Of a DNA stretch of 10,946 nt, positions 1 through 5,634 are shown in pieces. The stretch covers positions 1-10,946 of the forward strand of contig CAZLDQ010000194.1 in NCBI GenBank assembly GCA_964558295.1, in the 5' to 3' direction. The notes below the pieces were generated by a model. The model had not been told where the DNA came from. It did no database searches and was given only the letters and a program-made list of their open reading frames with translations. This DNA is from JBDKTH01 sp964558295. Lineage in GTDB: Bacteria > Planctomycetota > Planctomycetia > Pirellulales > Thermoguttaceae. Each line of letters starts with the position of its first letter. The stretch's first letter is position 1. The translations under genes and the position numbers were made by a program.

Positions 1-150
1 ACAAAGGCCTATCGCCCCCCGCGAGAATCATTCCCCGGCAGACTTTTGCGAAGTGTTGACGAAAAGGTGAAATCGCCGGTCGGCCGTGGTATCCTGATCG
101 CAGGGAGGAATTACCGTTTCCGTTCTTGTTGCTCTGAGGAGCCCGCGCTG

Positions 151-1362
151 ATGAAACGCCTTGGTTTTGCTGTCCTGATTGGGATCTTCGTTCTCGTGCA
201 ATCGGTTCTGGGCGTCGAACTCGATGCGGCCCGGCTGGCTGCGGTTCGTGCGCGGATGCAGCAGTTTGTCGATCAGGGGGAGCTTGCCGGGGCGGTGACT
301 TTGATTGCTCGGCACGATGGCGTGGTGAGTCTTGAAGCGGTGGGCTATCAGGATCTGGAATCGAAGCGGCCCATGCGTCCGGACACCTTGTTCCGAATCG
401 CCTCGATGACCAAGCCGGTCACGGCCGTGGGCATCATGATCCTGGCCGACGAGGGGAAACTGGCCGTGGATGATCCGGTGGAAAAACACCTGCCCGAGTT
501 CCGCGGCCAGCAGTTGGCCGTGCGTGGTCCGCAGGGCGTGACGCTCCAAAAGCCGTCGCGGCCGATCACGCTTCGCGACCTGTTGACCCACACCTCGGGC
601 ATGCCCGGCGGACTGCCGCGAGAACCGGCCAACTTGTACGTCACGCGGGATTGCACGCTGGCCGACGCCGTGCGGCTATTTACCAAAGAACCGCTCCAAT
701 TCGAGCCGGGCACCAAGTGGCAGTACAGCAACATCGGCATCGACACGCTGGGGCGAATCATCGAGGTCGTCTCCGGCGAATCCTATGAAACGTTCCTCCA
801 GAAACGAGTCTTCGATCCGCTCGGCATGGTCGACACCTGTTTCTACCCAAGTCCGGCCCAGGCCGAGCGAATCGCTACGACCTACCGCCAGGAACAGGGG
901 AAGTTGGTCCCCACGACTTCGCTCATCATTGGCCATCCGTCCGACGGCAAGTATCCGATTCCCGCCGGCGGCCTCTGCTCGACGGCCGCGGATCTGGCCC
1001 GCTTCTATCGGATGATGCTCTGCCAAGGCGAACTCGACGGCAAGCGAATCCTCTCACCGGCCGCCGTGGCGCAAATGACCCGCGTGCATACCGGCGAGCT
1101 CAAAGCCGGATTCACCGACGGCCTCGGTTTCGGCCTCGGGTGGGGTGTCGTCCGCACGCCGACCGGCCCGACCGCCATGCTCTCCCCCGGCACCTTCGGC
1201 CACGGTGGCGCGTTTGGCACCCAAGGCTGGATCGATCCCCACAAGGATCTGATCCTGGTGATGATGATCCAACGCGTCGGCCAGCCCAACGGCGACGCCT
1301 CGGCAATGCGCCGCGAATTCCAAGCAGCCGCCGTGTCGGCCCTGGAAAATGCACCGAATTGA
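151..1362 (+). CDS. Exported serine hydrolase, class C beta-lactamase/esterase family
   Basis: This 403-residue protein belongs to the penicillin-binding-protein/class C beta-lactamase fold (Pfam Beta-lactamase type), whose members hydrolyse beta-lactams, esters or D-amino-acid peptides through an acyl-serine intermediate. All three active-site motifs are visible: S85-M-T-K88 (nucleophile and general base), Y192-S-N194, and H351-G-G353 in the place of the KTG box. Residues 1-21 form a signal peptide (MKR followed by a hydrophobic stretch ending VLG), so it acts outside the cytoplasmic membrane. I chose ATG 151 because TGAGGAG lies at 135-141 with 9 nt spacing and the signal peptide starts there; the frame is open back to a TTG at 46, but that would bury the signal peptide behind 35 polar residues. 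HGG instead of KTG is more typical of esterase/peptidase members than of true beta-lactamases, so I do not infer antibiotic resistance. The substrate is unknown. Confidence 0.93.
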   Translation: MKRLGFAVLIGIFVLVQSVLGVELDAARLAAVRARMQQFVDQGELAGAVTLIARHDGVVSLEAVGYQDLESKRPMRPDTLFRIASMTKPVTAVGIMILADEGKLAVDDPVEKHLPEFRGQQLAVRGPQGVTLQKPSRPITLRDLLTHTSGMPGGLPREPANLYVTRDCTLADAVRLFTKEPLQFEPGTKWQYSNIGIDTLGRIIEVVSGESYETFLQKRVFDPLGMVDTCFYPSPAQAERIATTYRQEQGKLVPTTSLIIGHPSDGKYPIPAGGLCSTAADLARFYRMMLCQGELDGKRILSPAAVAQMTRVHTGELKAGFTDGLGFGLGWGVVRTPTGPTAMLSPGTFGHGGAFGTQGWIDPHKDLILVMMIQRVGQPNGDASAMRREFQAAAVSALENAPN

Positions 1363-1398
1363 CAGCGTGGTGCGAACGACCTAGGATGACTGTTAGCC

Positions 1399-1944
1399 AT
1401 GGCTACCACCACGCCCATCATGACGGCCACCCAACTCTCCCAGGCCACCGACTTGGGACGCTGTGAATTGGTGCGCGGAGAACTGGTGATGATGACTCCC
1501 GCGGGGTTCGAACACGGCCGGATTACCGGAAGAATCACGATCATCCTGGGAGGCTTTGTAAACGAACATCGCCTCGGGGTGATTACGGGAGCGGAAACCG
1601 GTTTCCTGATCCGCCAGGATCCCGATACGGTCCGTGCTCCGGACGTGGCCTTTGTCCGCGCCGATCGCGTCCCTCCTACCCCGCCCCGAGCGTATTTCCC
1701 CGGGGCCCCGGATCTGGCCGTGGAGGTCGTCTCCCCCAACGATCGGGCCAGCGAACTGATCGCCAAAGTGCAAGACTGGCTCGACGCCGGCTGCCAGGCC
1801 GTGTGGGTCGTTGATCCCGAGACACGTTCGATCACCGTCTATCGCAGCCGCAGCCAAGCGGCGGTCCTCTCCACCTCCGACACCCTGACCGGCGGTAACG
1901 TCGTGCCCGGATTCAGCGTCCCGGTCCACGACATCTTCGCCTAG
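1399..1944 (+). CDS. Uma2 family protein (DUF820), PD-(D/E)XK nuclease fold
   Basis: This 181-residue protein has the recognisable pattern of the Uma2/DUF820 family, which is predicted to have a restriction-endonuclease-like fold and is abundant in cyanobacteria and planctomycetes. Visible family signatures are PDVAFV at 81-86, PDLAVEVVSPNDRASEL at 104-120 with acidic residues D105 and E109, K123, and then GCQAVWVVDPETRSITVY at 131-148. The acidic residues and lysine fit a PD-(D/E)XK active site by family analogy; catalysis is not proven for most members. There is no signal peptide, so it should be cytoplasmic. ATG 1399 has AGGA at 1383-1386 with 12 nt spacing, which is a weak ribosome site. 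It follows the serine hydrolase by 36 bp and may be cotranscribed, but no functional link is evident. No restriction, methylase or toxin-antitoxin partner is adjacent. Confidence 0.9.
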   Translation: MATTTPIMTATQLSQATDLGRCELVRGELVMMTPAGFEHGRITGRITIILGGFVNEHRLGVITGAETGFLIRQDPDTVRAPDVAFVRADRVPPTPPRAYFPGAPDLAVEVVSPNDRASELIAKVQDWLDAGCQAVWVVDPETRSITVYRSRSQAAVLSTSDTLTGGNVVPGFSVPVHDIFA

Positions 1945-1985
1945 CTTCCGCCCGTCCAGCCCCCGCCGGCGCCCTTGAGCGTCTC

Positions 1986-2003
1986 GGCTTTCGCCTCTTT
2001 TTT
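1986..2003 (+). terminator. Weak possible terminator after the Uma2 gene
   Basis: A very short stem GGC-TTTC-GCC (1986-1995) is followed by TC and six T residues (1998-2003), 41 bp after the Uma2 stop. Three base pairs is far below a normal intrinsic terminator, so this is only a possibility suggested by its place and the T-run. Confidence 0.2.
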
Positions 2004-2021
2004 CGCACCACCCATTGTATG

Positions 2022-2093
2022 TATATTTCTCGCGACAGATCTGTTTCTGCCAAATCAAGAAAGTAACTATTGACAACGGAAATATATCTGTCG
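2022..2093. promoter_or_regulatory. Candidate operator cluster in front of the GntR gene
   Basis: Several matching elements sit in the 110 bp before the regulator. ACAGATCTGT at 2035-2044 is a perfect 10-bp palindrome. CGACAGAT (2033-2040) recurs in inverse as ATCTGTCG (2086-2093), and TATATTTC (2022-2029) recurs in inverse as GAAATATA (2079-2086). The hexamer ATCTGT, counting both strands, thus occurs three times in about 60 bp, once in the spacer of the candidate promoter. The stretch is AT-rich against a GC-rich background. GntR and LacI-type regulators commonly bind short dyads near their own promoters, so autoregulation is a reasonable inference, but the actual site is not demonstrated. 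Confidence 0.5.
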
Positions 2094-2098
2094 ATCAT
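2070..2098 (+). promoter_or_regulatory. Candidate sigma70-type promoter for the regulator/pilin operon
   Basis: TTGACA at 2070-2075 is a perfect -35 hexamer. Seventeen bp later GATCAT at 2093-2098 matches four of six -10 positions, including the conserved second A and final T. Transcription would start near 2105, just before the Shine-Dalgarno GGAGGA at 2109-2114, which agrees with translation from ATG 2124 and argues against the upstream in-frame TTG 2070 and ATG 2097. Confidence 0.5.
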
Positions 2099-2123
2099 GG
2101 TCTCAGTTGGAGGAAATCCCCGA

Positions 2124-3194
2124 ATGCCGGCTGCCCGTATTGTCCAACTCGCCAATCGTCTCGAGCAGGAGATCCGCCACGGTGGCCTGAAGCCGGGCGA
2201 CGCCTACCCGACCACCGCCCAAGTCGCGCGCCGCTTGGGCGTCAGCACCGAGGCGGCCAACGGGGCGTTGCGGGTCTTGGTGAAGCGGGGCATTCTCGAG
2301 CGCCGCCGGCGTAGCGGGACGATCGTCGCGCGACTTCCAGGCGATTTGTCCGGCGCCGTCTTGCGCCGCGTTCATCTGCTGGTCAAACAGGACTACCTGC
2401 GCTTGGAGGGCGTGCTGGCCGACGGTCTGGTTCTCGGGCTCCAGGAGAAGCTGCCGGGAGCGGAAATTGTCTTCAACTTCATCCCCACGATCGACGGCGC
2501 CGAGTACGCCAACAAGTTGATCGCCGCCTCGCTCCGCTCCGACGAACGCGATGGCTTCGTCCTGGTCCGAGCTTCACTGGCGATTCAACGCCTGATGCAG
2601 GCCAGCGGGCTGCCGGTGGTGGTCTATGGGTCGCTCCAGCCGTCCGTACAGGGGATGGCCTGGATTGACCGCGACGCATTCCAGATCGCCGAATTGTCGT
2701 TTCAGCATCTCGTGGACCAGGGCTGCCGGCAGATCGTCGCCCTGTTTCGTCCGGAGATGGCCCCCGGCGATACGCTCGTCTTGGACGGCCTGTTGCGACT
2801 ACTGGACGAACACGGTTTCCGGTCCCGCGATTTGGCCGTGCGCAATCTTCCCGCCGATTTGGAAGCCGTCCACCATGCGGCGAGCGAACTGCTCCGAGGC
2901 CGCCAAGGCCCGATGGGGTTTCTCTGCCGCAACCCACTCTTGGCCGAAGGGGTCGCGGCCGCGGCGGCGTCGCTCCAATTGGAAGAGGGCCGGGACCTGC
3001 ATATCGTCGTGAGCGACGTTTATCGAAAGTCCACCGACCCCGCCCCCAAGTATCCCCATATTCGTAGCGTCTACTCCTCGGAAGAGATCGGGCTGCGTTT
3101 GGCCCGCATGCTCGTGCAACAGGCACGGAGCGAAACGCTCGATCCAAGCCATGAAGTGATTCCCGTCTCGCTCCATCCCGCGCTGAAGGAGTGA
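2124..3194 (+). CDS. GntR-type regulator with LacI-like ligand-sensing domain
   Basis: This 356-residue protein is a one-component transcription factor. Residues about 5-70 are a GntR winged helix-turn-helix: LKPGDAYPTTAQVARRLGVS (22-41) is the classic region before and within the recognition helix, and GILERRRRSGTIVA (56-69) is the wing. Residues about 82-352 resemble the LacI/periplasmic-binding-protein-like sensor, with a typical stretch at 181-208 (IDRDAFQIAELSFQHLVDQG, then VALF). In this architecture (AraR-like) the sensor usually binds a sugar or similar small molecule and releases the operator; the ligand here is unknown. ATG 2124 is chosen for the strong GGAGGA at 2109-2114 with 9 nt spacing; in-frame starts at 2070 and 2097 overlap the predicted promoter. 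It lies 40 bp before the first DUF1559 gene, so it is likely the local regulator and first gene of the operon. Confidence 0.9.
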   Translation: MPAARIVQLANRLEQEIRHGGLKPGDAYPTTAQVARRLGVSTEAANGALRVLVKRGILERRRRSGTIVARLPGDLSGAVLRRVHLLVKQDYLRLEGVLADGLVLGLQEKLPGAEIVFNFIPTIDGAEYANKLIAASLRSDERDGFVLVRASLAIQRLMQASGLPVVVYGSLQPSVQGMAWIDRDAFQIAELSFQHLVDQGCRQIVALFRPEMAPGDTLVLDGLLRLLDEHGFRSRDLAVRNLPADLEAVHHAASELLRGRQGPMGFLCRNPLLAEGVAAAAASLQLEEGRDLHIVVSDVYRKSTDPAPKYPHIRSVYSSEEIGLRLARMLVQQARSETLDPSHEVIPVSLHPALKE

Positions 3195-3234
3195 TCCTCG
3201 CTTCTCATCCATTGATGCATTGAAGGGGTTGACC

Positions 3235-4149
3235 ATGAAGAACCAAAACATCCGGCAACGAGCCTTCACGCTCGTCGAACTCTTGGTGGTGATCGCCATC
3301 ATTGGCATCCTGATCGCCCTGTTGCTGCCGGCCGTGCAGGCCGCGCGCGAGGCGGCCCGGCGGTCGCAGTGCAGTAATCATCTGAAGCAACTGAGTCTCG
3401 GCCTACACAACTACCACGACACCCACGGGGCATTTCCGCCCGGCGCCCTATCGGTCAACGGTCTCTCCTGGCGGGTCTTTCTGCTGCCGTTCATTGAACA
3501 GAAGCCGCTCTACGACAAGTTCAGTTTCGTTGCGGGGGAGTTCAATGCCGGAGCCAATCGCGAAGGCCCCGACAAGAGTGTCTACGCCTTGAACCGGATC
3601 AACGGGTTTCTCTGCCCGAGCGCCGAACGGGATCAAGCCACTCACGGCAGTTCCACGCTGCTGAACCCCGATCGGAAGACTTACATGGCACATTATTTCG
3701 GCGTGGCCGGGCCGATGGGCACAAACACTTACACGAATGCAACCTATGAGTCGACGACTTCCCCGTCGTCGGCTCAGGGGGGATTCGCCACACAGGGGAT
3801 GCTGCTGCTCAATGCGAGCATCAAGATGGCTCATGTCACCGACGGCACGAGCAACACGCTCTTTGTGGGCGAGATCGCCAAGCCCGGCGGCGATGGGGCC
3901 AACTGGGTTCGCGGTTACGCCAGCGGCGGCAATGCGGCCAGCAAGAACATCATGCGCGGCATCAATGTCTCCACAGAGACCGAAATCTCCGGCCAGTACA
4001 ACCACTGGTCGTTCGGCAGCCGGCACCCAGGCGGGGCTCAGTTCGGCCTGGTCGACGGCTCCGTCCGATTCGTCTCGGAGACCATCGATATGGCAATCTA
4101 CAAAGCGATCGCCAGCCGCAACGGCCAGGAAGCGGTCACGGTGCCTTAG
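3235..4149 (+). CDS. DUF1559 protein with type IV pilin-like N-terminus (copy 1)
   Basis: This 304-residue protein is a typical planctomycete DUF1559 member. Residues 10-30 carry the prepilin signal AFTLVE and a hydrophobic helix; cleavage would fall between A10 and F11, leaving F at +1 and E5 of the mature protein. LLPAVQAAREAARRSQCSNH (30-49) is the family's usual continuation. The C-terminal H-x9-DG motif is H264...D274-G275 within HPGGAQFGLVDGSVRF. The family is assumed to be exported and assembled or anchored at the surface like pseudopilins; its function is not established. ATG 3235 follows AAGGGG at 3223-3228 with 6 nt spacing; an in-frame TTG at 3220 lacks this. Unusually, Ala replaces the near-invariant Gly before the cleavage site. 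It is a close paralogue of the gene at 4274, with differences concentrated around residues 166-187 and 229-258. Confidence 0.95.
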   Translation: MKNQNIRQRAFTLVELLVVIAIIGILIALLLPAVQAAREAARRSQCSNHLKQLSLGLHNYHDTHGAFPPGALSVNGLSWRVFLLPFIEQKPLYDKFSFVAGEFNAGANREGPDKSVYALNRINGFLCPSAERDQATHGSSTLLNPDRKTYMAHYFGVAGPMGTNTYTNATYESTTSPSSAQGGFATQGMLLLNASIKMAHVTDGTSNTLFVGEIAKPGGDGANWVRGYASGGNAASKNIMRGINVSTETEISGQYNHWSFGSRHPGGAQFGLVDGSVRFVSETIDMAIYKAIASRNGQEAVTVP

Positions 4150-4165
4150 GATGTCCGGCACAACT

Positions 4166-4192
4166 CCCCTCGCCCGCACAGCGGGAGAGGGG
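4166..4192. repeat. GC-rich intergenic hairpin (REP-like) between the pilin genes
   Basis: CCCCTCGCCCGC (4166-4177), loop ACA, and GCGGGAGAGGGG (4181-4192) pair at 11 of 12 positions, with a single G/A mismatch. It is followed by CAGGGCGTGAGGGC. Sequences of this general kind (CCCCTCGCCC...GGGAGAGGGG) are common as extragenic repeats in GC-rich bacteria. It starts 16 bp after the stop of the first DUF1559 gene and accounts for the otherwise long 124-bp gap. No T-run follows, so it is more likely an RNA-stabilising or attenuating repeat than a simple terminator. Confidence 0.75.
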
Positions 4193-4273
4193 CAGGGCGT
4201 GAGGGCCACATCGTATTGCAGCGTATTTCGAACACATCATCGTTTCTTCTACCGATCTACGGAGGGTGTGGCT

Positions 4274-5182
4274 ATGAAGACGGGAGGCATTCGGCGACGA
4301 GCCTTTACACTCGTCGAACTGTTGGTGGTGATCGCCATTATTGGCATTCTGATCGCCCTATTGCTGCCGGCCGTGCAGGCCGCGCGCAAGGCGGCCCGGC
4401 GGTCGCAGTGCAGCAACCATTTCAAGCAACTGAGTCTCGGCTTGCACAACTACCACGACACCCACGGAGCGTTCCCGTCCGGCACCCTGTCGGTCAACGG
4501 TCTCTCCTGGCGGGTCTTTCTGTTGCCGTTTGTCGAGCAGAAGCCGCTCTATGACCAATTCAGCTTCATCGCCGGGGATTTCAATGCCGGAGTCAATCGC
4601 GAAGGCCCCAACAAGAGTGTCCACGCCTTGAATCGGATCAACGGCTTTCTCTGTCCAAGTGCACAAGACGATCAGGCTGCCCATCCCAGCTCAACCCTGC
4701 TGAATCCGGATCGGAAAACCTACAATTCGCACTACTACGGGGTGGCCGGACCGACCGGCACGAATACCTTCACAGGCACGTCCTATGAAGTCGGGACGAA
4801 TCCCGTCGCGAGCCATGCCGATTGCGGCGGGCATGCACGACAAGGAATGCTCCTGCTCGATACAAGCGTCCGGATGGCCGATGTCACCGACGGCACCAGC
4901 AATACCTTCCTCTTGGGCGAAATCGCCAAGCCCGGCGGCGATGGGGCCAATTGGGTCCGCGGATACATGTACGGCGGCAATGCGGCCACCAAGGGGGTCA
5001 CGTACGGCATCAACGCCAACGGCGGCGAGTTCAACAACATGGCGTTTCGCAGTCGGCACCCGGGCGGAGCCCAATTCAGCCTGGCCGATGGGTCTGCCCG
5101 CTTCGTCTCGGAGACCATCGATATAGCCGTCCACAAAGCGATCGCCAGCCGCAACGGGCGAGAAGCGGTCGCCGTGCCTTAG
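4274..5182 (+). CDS. DUF1559 protein with type IV pilin-like N-terminus (copy 2)
   Basis: This 302-residue protein is the paralogue of the preceding gene and has the same architecture: RRAFTLVE at 8-15 with the pilin-like hydrophobic helix to about residue 31, LLPAVQAARKAARRSQCSNH (30-49), and a C-terminal H-x9-DG motif (H262...D272-G273). The reading frame stays open far upstream, but ATG 4274 is clearly the start: GGAGGG at 4261-4266 has 7 nt spacing and the prepilin signal follows directly. Its variable middle contains Cys and His residues (ASHADCGGHARQG, 179-191) absent from copy 1. The lipoprotein gene follows after 28 bp. As for copy 1, a surface or pseudopilin-like role is assumed from the family; whether the two form a hetero-assembly is inference only. 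Confidence 0.95.
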   Translation: MKTGGIRRRAFTLVELLVVIAIIGILIALLLPAVQAARKAARRSQCSNHFKQLSLGLHNYHDTHGAFPSGTLSVNGLSWRVFLLPFVEQKPLYDQFSFIAGDFNAGVNREGPNKSVHALNRINGFLCPSAQDDQAAHPSSTLLNPDRKTYNSHYYGVAGPTGTNTFTGTSYEVGTNPVASHADCGGHARQGMLLLDTSVRMADVTDGTSNTFLLGEIAKPGGDGANWVRGYMYGGNAATKGVTYGINANGGEFNNMAFRSRHPGGAQFSLADGSARFVSETIDIAVHKAIASRNGREAVAVP

Positions 5183-5210
5183 TATCTCGTAACCCACAGG
5201 AGAGCACCAA

Positions 5211-5621
5211 ATGTCGTGGAATCATGTGTCCTATCGGGGTGCAGTGCTTCTTGGGCTCACATGGACGATTCTCGGCTGCGGCGACGCCAGCGGGCCGCCC
5301 CAGTTCGACATCGCCGGCACGGTCACCTACCAAGGCAAGCCAATCCCCGCCGGCATGATCACCTTCGAGCCCGACGCCTCCAAGGGCAACAAGGGCCCGC
5401 AAGGCTATGCGCCGATTCAAGACGGCCGCTACGATACCCGCAACAACGGCCGGGGAAGCGTCGGGGGACCGCAAGTCGTCGTCATCTCCGGTAGCGACGG
5501 GGTAGCCGTCAGTGATGACAACCCCTCAGGCAAACCGCTGTTTGCCCCCTATACCACGACGATCGACCTGGGCCAAGAGCCCTCCGCCCACGATTTCACC
5601 GTCCCGAGTCCAACACACTGA
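5211..5621 (+). CDS. Small lipoprotein, carboxypeptidase-regulatory/transthyretin-like fold
   Basis: This 136-residue protein has a lipoprotein signal: a hydrophobic segment (AVLLGLTWTILGC, 11-23) ending in the lipobox ILGC with Cys23 as the lipidation site. The remainder begins FDIAGTVTYQGKPIPAGMIT (32-51) followed by FEPD, the typical first strands of the carboxypeptidase-regulatory-like (transthyretin-like) beta-sandwich seen in many short planctomycete lipoproteins next to DUF1559 genes, and ends with HDFTVP. It should be anchored to a membrane facing the periplasm or surface; its role is unknown. ATG 5211 has AGGAGA at 5198-5203 with 7 nt spacing. Its TGA stop (5619-5621) forms part of the TGAGGAG ribosome site of the next gene, so the two are almost certainly cotranscribed and perhaps translationally coupled. 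Confidence 0.9.
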   Translation: MSWNHVSYRGAVLLGLTWTILGCGDASGPPQFDIAGTVTYQGKPIPAGMITFEPDASKGNKGPQGYAPIQDGRYDTRNNGRGSVGGPQVVVISGSDGVAVSDDNPSGKPLFAPYTTTIDLGQEPSAHDFTVPSPTH

Positions 5622-5634
5622 GGAGTTCCGACTG

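Larger units (their letters stand above)
3235..5182 (+). repeat. Tandem duplication of a DUF1559 gene
   Basis: The two DUF1559 genes, starting 1039 bp apart, are direct repeats. The first ~170 bp of each and the last ~75 bp are nearly identical at nucleotide level apart from mostly third-position changes, and the two proteins share roughly three quarters of residues by eye. The middle parts (about 3727-3796 versus 4766-4844, and 3919-4008 versus 4967-5040) have diverged, including small length changes. Confidence 0.9.

Noticed and set aside
46..150. N-terminal extension of the serine hydrolase from TTG 46
   Set aside because: It would place 35 polar residues before a signal peptide; ATG 151 has TGAGGAG at proper spacing.
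28..591. Long minus-strand open frame (187 codons) opposite the serine hydrolase
   Set aside because: Antisense shadow in GC-rich DNA; the plus-strand frame carries SxxK, YxN and HGG motifs and a signal peptide.
151..1362. Antibiotic-resistance beta-lactamase
   Set aside because: The third motif is HGG rather than KTG and overall features fit the broad esterase/peptidase side of the family; resistance cannot be supported.
1393..2076. Minus-strand frame of 227 codons across the Uma2 gene and its downstream gap
   Set aside because: No recognisable domain, low-complexity Arg/Gly/Asp composition, and antisense to a clear Uma2 protein.
2070..2123. Upstream starts TTG 2070 and ATG 2097 for the regulator
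   Set aside because: They fall on the -35/-10 elements and lack a Shine-Dalgarno; ATG 2124 has GGAGGA 9 nt upstream.
3737..4273. Open frame continuous with the second DUF1559 gene, overlapping the first one
   Set aside because: It is a +1-frame shadow of the first DUF1559 gene; the real start at 4274 has a strong ribosome site and prepilin signal. Not a gene fusion.
5512..5634. 41-codon extension of the sialidase-like gene
   Set aside because: It overlaps the lipoprotein gene out of frame and would precede the signal peptide.
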